A stretch of 64,000 nt of DNA from Trichoplusia ni (GCF_003590095.1 NC_039492.1:2232001-2296000); one strand, 5' to 3'. Positions 24,341 through 36,835 are shown, counted from the first letter of the stretch. Notes: generated by a model from the letters alone, not told the origin. Program-made: numbers and translations.

Positions 24341-25191
24341 CATTTTTTCTCCTGTTACATTACAAGTTTCTTTCACTTACAAATTCATAGTATTATAGTC
24401 ATTGTATTGTCTACCTATAGGTAGGCAAAGGTACCTATTGCAAGGACCTCATATTCAAACTAACTATTGTATTAAATGATAAGCACAGAAACCAGTATTC
24501 CTTACAATCCCAGATTAGAATGGGTGTTCTGTTTATATTATTATTAGCCGGCCGACGTACTGGCTTCAAGCCAATCAATACATGATTGTGTTATGTTCAA
24601 GGTGCGTCAATTATACTAAATTGTCCTTATTATTTATGAATGTTGAGGCCCTAATTACTGTAATAACATTTATAGAAGATTTGAAGGACGTAGATAAGAA
24701 GTTAACAGAAGTAGGAGTGAATTTTAATTGTGATAAATAAGGAAAGGAAAATGAATCTTATTTAGCGTTGTTAAAGTTAGTAATTCTTAATTATTGTTTT
24801 AATGTATTCCGGATTTAGTAGAAACATGTATATTACGTTTCGCTTCTGAATTTATATAGGTTAGGTGCACATGCAATAATTTTGATGTTCAAATTTATAT
24901 GATTATTTTATTAAAAAAAACTGCATTATCAATCGCTTGCTGGACATAGTAGCCTTAATGTAAGGCAGTACCAATATGTTTTAAATAACTTTTTGGAATG
25001 GTTGGTAAACTACCTATTTTCGAAATATAAACGAGCAATGGAAACCAGGAAAATAGTATTAACTTTGCAATGTGGACTAATCATTTTCACCTTGTATTTG
25101 TTTTTGCTTTATGCCACTACTTCTACGACATCTCAAGCTAATATAAAAATAAGAATTGTATGAATTAATAAGAATTGTTTTTAACATTTCC

Positions 25192-25355
25192 TTGAAAACC
25201 TCAGGTTTTCTGTTTTCCTCACGATGTTTTCCTTCACTGTTTTAAGCAAGTGATAATTATTCCTTAATTACATTGACATGAATTCAAAAAGATTTTTACT
25301 GTGTGGTGGATTTGAACCTACGACCGTTTACATTACAGGCTATCACTATCACCGC
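25192..25355 (-). mobile_element. tRNA-derived SINE, minus strand
   Basis: Plus-strand TTTTCCTCACGATGTTTTCC, TTCACTGTTTTAAGCAAGTG, ATAATTATTCCTTAATTAC, then GGTGGATTTGAACCTACGAC and ACAGGCTATCACTATCACC. Inverted, this is a tRNA-like head with a B box (GTAGGTTCAAATCCACC) followed by the SINE body. It matches a common lepidopteran SINE from general knowledge. Confidence 0.65.
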
Positions 25356-26382
25356 ATCTAATAATACGTATAGATAATAAATTCTCTATTTAGCGTCCTA
25401 TGATTTGAGATATTCAGAGTTATGATTGTAAAGTTCTTAGCGGTACGAACATGTGCCAAAATCCGTACTATAATACACCGAGGCATGTGTAACACACGTG
25501 TATGCAGTACGGCAGAATATGGTTGTACGTTTCGACAGTAACGACAAAACAATATTATTTGGATTTCGGACCAATAGGAACATTAATATCAAAAACTATT
25601 TATGTTGGAAGTAGCTGGTTTTCCTTAGATACTTGTTTCTTTTGATGCAACGACTCCTGTGTTAGTTATGACAATTCTTCTCAGGGTAGTTAGATAGGAA
25701 ATATAGACGCCAATATTCTCTAAAAAAACCATGTAAAAGTGATGATATATCCTACTTACAGAATAAATAATTGCATTTAGTTTCATATGTTGTGTGAATA
25801 ATAAAAAATATTTTCTATTGGGATATGACATCAATACAAGCCAAACCGCGGCCTAAAGCTATAGCAGTAAGGTCATAAATCCAACGAGCTTCTATTCACA
25901 AATTTATACGTTAAACAATTCATAAATACCTAATAATTTCATTGCGAAATAAATCACAACATAATTCGAAATTTCACCGAAATTGTTAAATTAAGCTCAT
26001 TATGTACTAAATGGTTTAAGCTCTTTTAACATTTAAACCTAACAAATTTGACGTTAACCGCCATTGCAGTAGTACCAACATAATGCAACTAAATGTCAAA
26101 CGTCATCAGTAATGTTAAATAATGGACATAACTGCCACAGTTATAGCACAAACGGTTCTAATTAGTAAAGGCTAATTGCGACAGCAGTTTGTTAATTGTT
26201 TGATTTAACTCGCACCTTGTTAACTGAACTTGTTAAGTAAATAAAACTTTAGAAGTATTCTACACACCTAGGTTACAATGCCCAGATGCCTAGGTCTTCA
26301 TAATTTATAACTGCTTCCTCACTTCAAAATAAAAAGGCACTTGTAAGTCTCGCTACTATATTTTTTTAAAGAATCCTGCACT

Positions 26383-26537
26383 GAGGAATATATTCCTTGT
26401 GTCGGGTTGATTCTCTCAAACATGCACAAAGACACCCAGTCTCAGGACAAGAATTCGTGGATCACACAAACGCTTGTCCCACATCCCGCATACTTTGTTT
26501 GGCGCATCACCTCAAACAATTAGCTATCCATAAATAC
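26383..26537 (-). mobile_element. SINE family B, minus strand, degraded head
   Basis: Plus-strand TATTCCTTGTGTCGGGTTGA, ATGCACAAAGACACCCAGTC, CAGGACAAGAATTCGTGGAT and CACACAAACGCTTGTCC are the inverted family B body. The B box position (ACATCCCGCATACTTTG) is damaged. Confidence 0.7.
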
Positions 26538-27760
26538 AGATGAGCAAGCAAGACACAGAACTTTATCGCAATATCGTGTAACATGTTGTTCCACTTTCAC
26601 TAAGATAAGTAAGGGCAAATAAGGAAGCTTTTGTCCCATTTGTCACTATTTCACACCTGAAAATAACAAAAGAATCTAACTGAAAGTAAGTGACAAATCA
26701 CCTAAAAAAACAATTTTGCATTTTAAAGACACATACTCATATTACCGTACATATCTGTCGATTAAATATTATATTAACGTTTACCTAATCAAACCATGCA
26801 ACAAGACATAAGGTTAACTATGTGTAATACAATTTGTCCGTCGAAATGTCTTGCAAATAACGATAATCTACGAGTCAAAGGTAAATGATCATGATTTATT
26901 CAAAGTTACTTATTTTCCGAACAATTTTACGTATTCGTTTACCAATAAATTATATGCTACGATAGACGTTACATCGTTTGTCGGTTTGGTTTGTAATAGT
27001 TGTTTTTCAAGCGACTTTTAGTTGCCTGGTTGACAACAAATTGTATTAACACCACTGCGCAAACGGAGGGAGAATGTTGTCAAAGTTTGAGAGCGTTTCT
27101 TGACACAATAGATTCTAAATGATTTTTATAGATTTTGCTGTATGCAGCAAAGTTGGAATGATTACAAGTGTTCTGTGATCTAAAAATATTGTCTCAAATG
27201 TTAAGGAAAATTTACATTTTCTACCAAGAATTTCATAAGCTTTACCTAAAGTACAGAAAATTAAAGATTGTTCACTCATCCAGTACTAAAATAATTTGAC
27301 TAGATGTCTTAGACTATTATTTTCATTCATCATTAATTCATTATGCTCAAGAAACGCCGGATATTCCAAACCTGGTCATAACCACCGAAATAACACGCAA
27401 ACATTAGTCGAAACAAATTTGAATCATAAAATGTCTGAACATATTATAATATACATAATTAAGAACATAATGTTAGCTAATTATGTTTTTACTTAGATAA
27501 AAATATCAATTAAGGTATAATAAGCAATATATCACGTAATGTTTTTATTTTAATATTTCTATGAATATACAAACGTGACTTTTGTAGCTAAAGTAATAGT
27601 TAAACAACACATGTTTTGCTTCTGATATGTAAATAGTTATTAAAAAAAAGTCTGAGATATCGAGATAATAATAAAGACTACAAATTTGTGTAGAATCGAA
27701 ATTAATTCAAATGTTTTTTATTCCCCGCATCTCCAAAGCAACATCTCTTTAACAAGAAGC

Positions 27761-27814
27761 GTGGAAGCGAGATAGCATACTACACGATATAAAGCCGCAT
27801 CTCTCTCCCACAAT
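27761..27814. repeat. Short hairpin repeat H, copy 2
   Basis: Left arm GTGGAAGCGAGAT and right arm ATCTCTCTCCCAC pair with three changes in 13. The loop contains CTACACGATATAAAG. The right flank CAATTGTGGAACTGTTACAG resembles the CAACTG/GTTAC flank of copies 4 and 8. Confidence 0.65.
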
Positions 27815-28058
27815 TGTGGAACTGTTACAGTTGGTACAGTTTTACTTTTGACATAGTGGTCTGCTCGCAGGATGTGTTATAGCATAAATGTCAACATTCG
27901 GTAATACCAAATACCAAGCAACTATTTGTTGTCATACAGTTGATATCAAGTTGTTCGTCTACCAATATGAAATTTGACATTCCCCATGCCTCGACTAGAA
28001 TTTCCTTTGTGTTAGCAGCACGCGATCCAGCTATTACGTGACGTGTCAATAACTAAAA

Positions 28059-28943
28059 TTATAGCGGCCATGTTTCATATACACTGATGTTTTTGTACAT
28101 CTTACATTTTTTGTCTACCATTAATATTCGGCAATGTATTATATGCACGTAGTTTAATTTCTTTATTGTACCCAAAGTGCTCGTTTGGGATTTTATGATC
28201 ATTAAATTGTTAATCATCGTAATTAGAGTTTTTCGTTTGGTGTTTAATGTTGCTCTGGCCTTGAGTCTCGAATACATCGTCGTCTTTTTTCACTTTTGCG
28301 GAAAACGAAGTCCGTACATTTCAATTCACTGGGTTGTTCATAAAAATCCATTCAAAAATATTTCCCTTTACTTCTTGCCCCTTTTAACTAATGGCAAATA
28401 TAATTTTGTCTTTGACCAGTACCCAGTGACGCTGACAGCATCGTCGATGGCTTTGAACATGTATTGTATAAGGCCAAACTGGACAGACATTAGTCCGAAG
28501 AGAGATGCCAAAAACGAAGTATAGGTACTAGTGCCATCATATTTCGATGTAACAATTTACCCAGGCGTATTTATCGCCCATCTTAAATCCGTAACTCACT
28601 TAAATTAGTCTTCTCCACACAAATCCAGATTGTCTGATCCCCAGTCGTCAATTCAAATTGATTGTATAAAGCTTATCAATCGTTTCCTTTTGATGTCCAA
28701 ATCTCCATACTACAAAATTGGAGGCGAACAATTACCTGGCCTGAATCTTTTTGAAGTGGTTCCCACAAGTGGCAGATCCAATGGTTTACGAGCGACGAGA
28801 ATAGAACTGGTTTGTGGTACGTCTTTAATTCTACTGTGTTTTTCTTGTTCAAAACTCTTGGATGCATTTTTGGTACTTCATCAATCTTGGTATTTGAGAT
28901 TCGTATATTGGTAGATTTTAGACCTCCGTCGCATCAAGTTCTT
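28059..28943 (-). pseudogene. Possible decayed coding DNA, family unknown
   Basis: This stretch is less AT-rich than its neighbours and holds several frames of 60-115 codons on both strands. On the minus strand, stretches with ordinary coding-like composition (DVPQTSSILVARKPLDLPLV near 28800; TDFVFRKSEKRRRCIRDSRP near 28290) are broken by stops and frame changes. The clearest plus-strand frames (28177-28524 and 28630-28914) are their antisense. I do not recognise the protein. A degraded transposase or retroelement is possible, as is chance. Confidence 0.25.
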
Positions 28944-28992
28944 GAAAAAAAAATAGTATTGTTGTCTTTCAAAAATTGAATGTAAATATCAT

Positions 28993-29050
28993 GGAAATAT
29001 TTCCAGTAAGTGTCCAGTCCTAAGACTGGACACTTACTGGAAATATTTTC
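28993..29050. repeat. Near-perfect 27 bp hairpin with 4 nt loop
   Basis: The left arm AAATATTTCCAGTAAGTGTC then CAGTC (28995-29019) is exactly complementary to GACTGGACACTTACTGGAAA then TATTT (29024-29048). One G:T and one G:C pair extend it to 28993 and 29050. The loop is CTAA. A loop this small is unlike a microRNA precursor and fits a recent templated inversion or a sequencing/assembly fold-back. Confidence 0.9.
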
Positions 29051-30141
29051 TATTATTCTATTTGAATGTTATGTTCTAACCATTGATAAATAACATTTCA
29101 AATCAGATATTATGACATTTAGGTATTGATGTGCTATAAATTTACTCAATTCAAGTTGACGTCAAATATGTTAAGAAGTTTTTCTCATCATGACTAGTAG
29201 TTTTAAATTCTAAGACAAAAAACAAATGTACGCGTCTAGATTTTTCTTTTTTTATTTGTATTACTCTTTAACACATGTTCACTAAACGCCTAGATATTCG
29301 ATTCGACGTATATTGTCTAGATACAATGTTCTAGTACTTCAAGTCTAGAATTAGTGTAAGCACATAAAACTGGCAGTTATTGCAGGTCACGGCCTCGCCG
29401 TTGTAATGGGGTCACATGGGTGCCATATTGCCATATAAGTATTATACTTTGTAGGAAAGAACTATAGCCTTATGCCTACCTTAAGTATGTGTACCTACTG
29501 TAGTTTAAATTGGAATTTGAAACTCAAACATTGTAGTGATATCATTAAAATATAAAAACTTAATTTGTTAGTAGAAATAAAAGGGAATATATAGCTAAGT
29601 TAATGAACGTTTAGACTAATATATTAGATGCAATAAGTCTGTTTGTTACGTTTTTACACTTTTTACCATTAACCGCTGAACAAATTTCGATGGAGTCAGG
29701 TGTACCAGAAATCAACATAGACTTTTTGTCGCGATAACCGAGATTACTTACTGTATTGATGATGTTGTAGACTCTAACAAATTTTAAAGTGATATTCAAT
29801 GTCATATTAAGCTTGAACCGACCGAAACTTTAAAATTGCTAAAATATTCGATCAATAAATTAGTGATAATCTAGAAGCCATTTTACAACATAATATATTA
29901 ACATAGAAATTGTTATGAATGGCACTCGAACTCAAAATAGACATCTCAAACCTGTAAATCTCGTCTCACATTACTACAAACAACTGCAGTTACCAGACTT
30001 GTAATAATGTCAAGGAAAACAGTTTTTTTTTTGTTAATTTAAGAACAAAATGGCGGAACAAACATACCACCCGTTTTATCTTCCGTGTTTATAACGAACG
30101 TTAAGTTGACAATAGTGAACGAATACAATTTATGCGACTAA

Positions 30142-30236
30142 GGAGACCCACTGTTGGGCATAAGTCGGCTATAGGGAAGGTTATAGCATTGACCACCACG
30201 CTAGATCATGGCGGCGGGTTGGCGATTTCAGATTTC
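30142..30236 (-). mobile_element. SINE D-type 3' end, minus strand
   Basis: AGACCCACTGTTGGGCATAA, GGGAAGGTTATAGCATTGAC, and CACCACGCTAGATCATGGC, then GGGTTGGCGATTTCAG. Inverted, these match the 3' end of the plus-strand SINE at 11941-12190 (GCCATCTAGCATTGTGATCA onward) block for block. Confidence 0.65.
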
Positions 30237-30663
30237 TTCAACTTTTGTCACTATTGAATGATTCCAAAACCCCACTGCTGTGGTACATATAATTTAAAAA
30301 AAACTTACGTTCATAAGTGTGTGGTGTGTCTGCATTGGGATTGAACCTGCAAGTCTTCCATACAAATGCATACATAGAATCACGAGAAGACCTCGACAAA
30401 GTAAGATATTTCATAAACAAATAAAAACTTTTAATTAAAATAAGTTTGCATTTGCAGACAGTTTAACTAAGACACCTTTTACTGTGGTGGTATCTTCTTT
30501 TACTTTTTTTTCGCCTTTTCCGGACAACTCAAAATAATTTTATGACACCGGCTCTCCAAGATAACAATGAAAATGACTCTTTCATTGTCAAGCGTACACA
30601 AACAAAAGGGAATACCGGTTTCCATGGTGTTGTGGTTGCGATAGACCTAGCCAGATGTGTTAC

Positions 30664-30837
30664 TAGCTGCTAAAACAATAAATACAAAACAATCAAGATC
30701 AAGGTTAAGCAAAGTTATTAAGGTCAAAAATTTGATGGTCGAAAAAAAAATTTGTCACCCAACCGATTCGTCTTTTTTTAGCTTATTGGTACGGAACCCT
30801 TTGCGTTGCGTGTTAAACTGGCACTTGACCGGTTTTA
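30664..30837 (+). repeat. Dispersed repeat E, 3' portion
   Basis: ATCAAGGTTAAGCAAAGTTA, AGGTCAAAAATTTGATGG, TGGTACGGAACCCTTTGC, and the terminal GGCACTTGACCGGTTTTAT. It complements the copy at 24168-24340, which keeps only the other end. The 73-codon frame across it is a translated repeat. Confidence 0.7.
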
Positions 30838-31441
30838 TTGGAAGCAGGTGTTACAAATATTTATATATTAGGTCATAAAGATTATTGTCTGTATTTAGAT
30901 CAGATGGATCGTGTATCTTTAGGTAAAAATGTCAAGATATGCAGAATGACGTAACGTGTTGCCGTGACCTCGGTTTTAATTAATAATTTACTGTTACGTT
31001 ATAAGAGCAGATCGTGAAATATCAAAGTTGCATTTCAGTTATCAAACTAGTTTTTTATCGAGTTGAGAGATGGCATATCTTATGGTGTAATACGGAGCTT
31101 CTTTCCGGTTCTTCTCTATAGGAATGACATTGTGAAACTGCTCAAGTAAGGGAAAAAAATGGCTAAATGAAATATATTATTGAATTAAGAATGACCCATT
31201 TTAAGGGTAAAACAGTAAAATTTAATATAAATATGTTATATAAATTTTATGCTCGACTTTTGTTTTTTTGTTTTTTTTCTTTCTTTTGTTCCTTGATTTT
31301 TTTCTCAAACCGTATTCGATATTTAACCGTATTTAATAAATAGAAAGTAGTCCCTAGTCAACTTGTCTTTAAAATCAGTGCTATTCTTAATTTCGTACTC
31401 CTGTTAAACTCCAGCAAAACCGACAGAGATAGAGAGGTTTA

Positions 31442-31466
31442 AGAGAGAGAGAGAGAGAGAGAGAGA
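31442..31466. repeat. (GA)n microsatellite
   Basis: Twenty-five bases of uninterrupted AG repeat, preceded by a shorter GAGATAGAGAGG run. Confidence 0.95.
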
Positions 31467-32084
31467 TGAGGACTATTTTTTTTTAATAAAACAGCATTAC
31501 TGTTTCTTTAAAAAGGCCATGTCCAATACTGAGTGATGAGAATGTAGAGCGCCATGACACACATTCGACTCTTGCGCACAAAGCAGACGATGTGATTTTT
31601 TTAATTAATTTGTACACGACTTGCATCTTTAAGGTCTCTTTAGATTTAATTGGGGCCTTGAAACCTTTGATTGCTTTTCAAAATGTTATTATAATGACTG
31701 CTCGTCAAATCATTACCTAATAATGCCAATTAACAGAATGAATTGTCTAAAGAACCTTCCTAGTCACTATATAATAATTCCAGATAATATATAAAAACAG
31801 TCACATTTAAGTACACTTATCCTAAGTCTCTTCTACTCTAAAAAAGCCTTAAAAATTTGTAACTGACACGTGAGTGTTAATACCTAGTCACAGTTTTAAA
31901 GTACCTAAATATAAAAAATCGGCCAAAGTTCAATTCTCGACTACTGTACAAAAGAAAAAAAAAACCTTACCTAGCAAAAAATCTCAAGCCACTATATTCA
32001 CAATTCTAAAATTATAAACACGAACATTAAAGAAAACAAACAAAAGCCGCTCCTCAGTTAAAAGCCGATCGTAACCCACATACA

Positions 32085-32210
32085 AGCAATGTCAGCTGTC
32101 ACCGATTACGCGTTGTTACGCAAACCGGCGCGTACGCACGCCCCACCCCCTTTTCTAGTGACCTCGCGCCGGCCACTTTCGCTGACTAAGATCAAGTTGA
32201 AACTGGAAGT
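32085..32210. promoter_or_regulatory. CpG-rich patch, candidate regulatory element
   Basis: GCGTTGTTACGCAAACCGGC, then GCGTACGCACGCCCCACCCC and GACCTCGCGCCGGCCACTTT, form one of the highest-CpG stretches in the window. It contains a CAGCTG E-box (about 32093-32098) and a KLF/Sp-like GCCCCACCCCC. No repeat family here accounts for it. The 95-codon plus-strand frame over it is likely a by-product of few stop codons in GC-rich DNA. Confidence 0.35.
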
Positions 32211-32342
32211 GGTTGGAAAAGTTATGAATGAAGTCATGCGTAAACAAATGAAACAAATTATTTTATTTATAAATTGGTATTTTTTTAATCGGGGGACGCA
32301 AAAAGAGGACTGTTATGAGTTCGAACTTGTCTGTCTGTACTT

Positions 32343-32391
32343 GGAGAGGCCTATGTCCAGCAGTGGACTGCGATAGGCTGATGATGATGAT
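32343..32391 (+). mobile_element. 5'-truncated LINE tail with (TGA)n
   Basis: GGAGAGGCCTATGTCCAGCA, then GTGGACTGCGATAGGC, ends in a TGATGATGATGATGA tail, in the sense orientation. It is the same type of tail as the nested insertion at 4581-4641. Confidence 0.65.
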
Positions 32392-32895
32392 GAAATTTTC
32401 TAAATGTGCATCGGATCCTAAAAAAAGAATAAAACAATAATGACTAAATAGTAATTGATATATTAAAATCGATGTTCCAATTAACGGAATTGCTTTATTA
32501 TCCTCGCTCTTTTACGGTTTATTATCTTTATACTTAGGTTTAGTTGTTGCAAAACGTAACAAATCATTATCGAAAAAATGCCACCACCTATTAAAAACGA
32601 TACTAAAGACACAATAAAATACGCATAATATAAAATTATAAAAAAAATGTCATTTCTAGCATCTCCATAGCTCTCTGTAATCCTTACAACTCGTCTTTCG
32701 ACCGCGTGACACTCGAAGTGGGACGAACTCAATCGAACAAGGAATACTATTGAGTGGCTATTGTTCGCTAATTTCTTTCTAGTTTTTTCTCTTTATTGAA
32801 GTATTTTCAGAACCTTTGTCGGTCTTCAATAGTAAAAAGAATATTGTCTCGTCACAGATATTTGATGATGATATCTTTGCTGACTGTTTCGGTAC

Positions 32896-33024
32896 AAACA
32901 CTTTTTACTCTAAAGAAGTACATGGATGAGAATGTCTGTTCTAAAGTCTGGATGTCGTTGTGCAAGTTATTAGAATGTATATGAAACTGGCAACACAAGG
33001 AATAAATTCCTAAGCAGAGAACCC
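32896..33024 (+). mobile_element. SINE family B, 3' half only
   Basis: GAATGTCTGTTCTAAAGTCT, GGATGTCGTTGTGCAAGTTA, and CAACACAAGGAATAAATTCC, then TAAGCAGAG, align with the 3' half of the copy at 5381-5570. The tRNA-like head is absent. Confidence 0.6.
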
Positions 33025-34325
33025 GGTTTAAAAAAAACGTTAAGGTGTTTAGATTATGTAATTACAGACATTCAGTAAAACAAGCGATTATAATAATTAA
33101 GTATACCAACAATTAACTAGTGAATTATGGTTCTTGATTTAATCCATCAGTCAATATTTGATGTGTTACCTCCAGCAATGTGAACAAACCGGTCAAACCA
33201 GTCTTAGTAATACGACGCGCATCAATGCGTATGCGCATGTCTACAACTTTGCAATCAACGCATTTCTAAATTTAAAAATCAAACTTCGAAAAACAAATGA
33301 CATCCATTTTTTTAATTCTTTGTTCACTTAATATAGCTACAAAGAAGCAATTTGAAATCAAACATGAAAAAATGAACAATACAAAAAAGAATATTTATTT
33401 TTGAAAACTCTTTAATTAAACACCTATTTGACATTCGAAACTCGAATGATGAAATATCTTCATACATTTCTTTGCATGAACACTTACGTCAGTGTCAGAA
33501 AAAAAGGTTGTATTTATAGTTTGTATGGAACCAGTATTTAATGAGTGTGTCAATGTAAAGGAAACTGTTTTTTACGTTTATGCGCAGACATTTTGATACT
33601 TAAAACTCGTTTCGTATTTTTCATACATTTAGTACTTTTAGATGATGATATCATTGTTCTGTCATTATTTTACTTGCAGGTACTTTATGAGTGGGCTTTA
33701 TGAAGTAAATTGAAGTACATTACTAGCCATACATATTTATGAAGAATTTTTATAACACCTAACAATATTAAAGCGAACAGTGAGGTCAGAAAATGTGTGT
33801 GGTTTTATCATATTTTAAAGAAACAACAGTACTATCTATACTTATAAAGAAAAACATGTTTGTGTGACATTGACATTATAGGGAGTAACCTAAGGAACTA
33901 CTAAAGCGATGTTGAAAAAAATAGTATTAAACCGATAGGCCAACTAAATTAAATCGAAAACGCAGTGAGGACGGTTTAGTTTGTGGTGTATAATTAAAAG
34001 AAACGATCTCTAATGTTAGTAAAGTACTGTAATAATAATTAATTCAGCAAATAAAACAAGGTTTATATCTGTACTAAGGCAGTTAATATCAAGAATTACT
34101 AATTACGATTAATTAATTATGCAATTCAAAACACATTTATACGATTAACGAAGTAGTTTAGAAGATGTAAGGCACTAAACAAAAATGTCTAATTAATTTT
34201 TATTTGTCTAAATTATTAGAATATTTGTCTTGGCAGTACTTTACACGATGGAAATAGACTGAAGTGCCGTAATATAATCTAGAATTCTAGACCTGTCTGC
34301 TGTCTAAATAGTTGCGGTTGATACG

Positions 34326-34385
34326 TTTGACCCCATTGGCTCAGCGGTTAAGTTCTCGGGTTTCGGAACTTGTAAGTCATTTACT
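34326..34385 (+). mobile_element. Possible SINE head fragment
   Basis: TGACCCCATTGGCTCAGCGG, then TTAAGTTCTCGGG, resembles an A-box-containing tRNA-like head. No B box follows, and the identification is weak. Confidence 0.3.
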
Positions 34386-34967
34386 TGACTGCTTTTATTA
34401 ATATCTTACGTGTAAAATAAAAAATAAAATTAATTTAAACTGAAATTGTAATTTTTTTTTTGTATTTAAATTTCTTAATAATTAGAGTGCTTCTTTCTAT
34501 TTACATACGTTTTTTATTTACAATGATTGGTAAATTTTTGTCTTTAAGACGTATAATTATACCGAAAAACAAATAAATAAGATTTAATTTTACACTAGTT
34601 TTCCTCGAATTGTTTGAGTAAAGAGGTGTACTATTAATTCTCATAGATATACAATATGACATGATAAAACCTGTTTTTCTTGAAATATACTGTCACCTTG
34701 CCACCAAATTTTTCAAAACAAATATCCTATCAAATCAAATACTAAACAAATATTTCCTTCATTCAACACGACTTATAATGATTAATTTGTAAAGAATTAG
34801 CACAAATCCGTCTCTACGTATTTGATTTAACAAAAACCTCGAGAATGCATCTAGTTTTTATCACTCGTCACACCGGTGCAGACACCTAGACCGGATCGAG
34901 GGAACTGTTACTCATGTTTACAAGTTAGTCAGCTTAGTATGCATTTTCAAATTTTGTTTTTATTTAG

Positions 34968-35200
34968 CCCACTGTGTCCCACTGTTGGGCAAAGGCCTCC
35001 CCCAAATCCTTCCGTGATTCTCTATTCTGTCCGTTATGGAACCAGCCCGCGCGGTAAGTGTTAAGGTATTTCCAAATATTAAAGGAAAAAGTTTTCTTTC
35101 AAAATTACACCAAAATCGGTGCATCCGTTTTGGCGTGATGATGTGATGATGTGACAATAATATACGCACAAGTACAAAAACACTCACATATGAGTTCTAT
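34968..35200 (+). repeat. Composite of retrotransposon-tail blocks
   Basis: GTCCCACTGTTGGGCAAAGG, then CCTCCCCCAAATCC (34977-35010), is followed by AAATCGGTGCATCCGTTTTG and GCGTGATGATGTGATGATG (35113-35152). These are two block types otherwise found separately, so this is either two adjacent fragments or the 3' end of one larger element. Short frames on both strands are translated repeat. Confidence 0.5.
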
Positions 35201-35570
35201 AATATATTATAATTTTAAAACAAAATTACGATATTTTTTTTGTCGTTGACGTTATGAGTACTCAGTTATCGTGTTAAGAACTCTACTGATACACTATTCA
35301 TTATAACAAGTCGAAAAAGACATTAAAAAGAGGTTTAACACAACTCGCTCTAAACTAGACTTTTTTCTAGAAAGAAATCCGACGTCTCTACATTTTTTTC
35401 TCTCCTGTCTTCTGTAAATACGTGTTTGATGTGATTATATGGATTAGCACAGAAAGCGTTTTGCAGTATGCGTTAAGTATGGCACTTGATTGGCACACTG
35501 GCTTCAATATGTAAGTACATATATTGCAGACAGGGATCTAAAGCCACCTCTTTATTTGAGACCAATACAG

Positions 35571-35624
35571 GTGCGAAAGGGAGACACCACTATACGCAGT
35601 CTAGTTCGCCGTCTCGCTTCGACA
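35571..35624. repeat. Short hairpin repeat H, copy 3
   Basis: GTGCGAAAGGGAGACACCAC, then TATACGCAGTCTAG, then TTCGCCGTCTCGCTTCGAC. The arms GTGCGAAAGGGAGAC and GTCTCGCTTCGAC keep partial complementarity. The 86-codon frame over it is not a gene. Confidence 0.55.
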
Positions 35625-35860
35625 AAAGCGAGTTAGCAAACTATAGTATTAATTTAAAAATCGTGGTAGACCCCCAAGGCATGTATTATAGTGTAAGGCT
35701 CGTTTACATTGATCCAGTAATTGGCGTCAGTAGCTGGAAAGATTGACACTAAATTCAATCGCGTGTTTTAGTTATATATATTTTTTGTTGATCACTTTTA
35801 CGCATAGGTTTTCGTTCAAGTTAATTTGCAGTAAATAAAGTCTTTTTGTACAAAGTAAAA

Positions 35861-36125
35861 GAGTGCGGCAAGTACGACTTTAATTAGGGTTCCATACTTA
35901 AAGGGCCGAAATGGAACGGAGCCATAGTTCTAGTACTGAGGCCCCGTTATTTGTCCTTTCGTTTCTCATGAACCGTCATAGCTAGATAGTTTAAATTTCA
36001 ATGAAAAGAAAACCAACGAGGTTAATCAACGGTTATTACGGTCATAAATTTGATGGGTAGTCAACTTCTTTTTAGCATATTTATAACGAACAGTCAGCGT
36101 CAAGACCCTTAATTGACCAGTTTTT
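35861..36125 (+). repeat. Dispersed repeat E, near-complete copy
   Basis: It begins AGTGCGGCAAGTACGACTTT then AGGGTTCCATAC. It continues GGAACGGAGCCATAG, CATGAACCGTCATAGCTAGA, and GGTCATAAATTTGATGGGTA, and ends AATTGACCAGTTTTT. The left-end AAGTACGACT and right-end TTGACCAG blocks resemble an inverted-repeat layout in intact lepidopteran copies, which favours a MITE-like element. The ends here are too diverged to prove it. Confidence 0.65.
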
Positions 36126-36629
36126 ACATTTTTGCATTTACAAATATGATATTCATTTAAATGCTGTCCGCGTTACATTGTCAGTTGTAAATGTAAATTC
36201 AACCTCTATTCCCAGTTATTACAACGTATCTTTGTAATGGACACGGGTAAACATAAAATTGTTACTTACGCATAATTTCACAAACATATTTATATGCTAA
36301 CTGGTGTAGGCTTAATAAATTTCATTAGGTCCTTGTCACCCGGAGGATGTGAAACGGGTTTTTCATTTATCTCGGCTGGTAAGGGTTGTATTACCTTTAT
36401 AGTAATATTTTCAATAAAAATGTATTTTTACTGAGAATATAGTGTGTAATGTTGCATGGAAGTTATTTTGCATGAGTTTCCCACAGTTTAATTGTATGTG
36501 TTATTTAATACGTATTGCTAAAAGCCGTCATATTAAAGTGTAAAGAATGAATATTTGAGTCAATCAATAAAAAATTTAATACAATAAACGTTTGCTTTAT
36601 TTTATTTCAATATTGTAACATAACATTTA

Positions 36630-36835
36630 TAAGTTAATGCTACCTAAATACTGTTTAAATCAATTATTCATTAAATAAATTTAAATAAAACAGCGTTTTG
36701 CTTACAATTATTTAAATAAATTTATTTAAATCATTTATTTCACATATTATTTTAGATAAAGGTAAAATGTTATAATTTTATTCAAATAAATAAAATCTTT
36801 CCAATTTATTTAAATAAATAAAGGAGGTATTCTTA
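36630..36835. repeat. AT-only palindromic tracts (TTTAAATAAA)
   Basis: Several TTTAAATAAA and ATTTATTTAAAT runs occur here, including a perfect palindrome at 36710-36731. With so little sequence complexity, self-complementarity is expected; no function is implied. Confidence 0.6.

Noticed and set aside
28993..29050. microRNA precursor
   Set aside because: The loop is only 4 nt and pairing is almost perfect, unlike animal pre-miRNAs. No known insect miRNA sequence was recognised in it.
33661..33682. Second plus-strand recursive-splice candidate (ACTTGCAG joined to GTACTT)
   Set aside because: The acceptor is fair, but GTACTT is a poor donor lacking the GTRAGT consensus.
36710..36731. Perfect AT palindrome as a regulatory or origin element
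   Set aside because: It consists only of A and T in a TTTAAATAAA-rich tract, where such palindromes are expected by chance.
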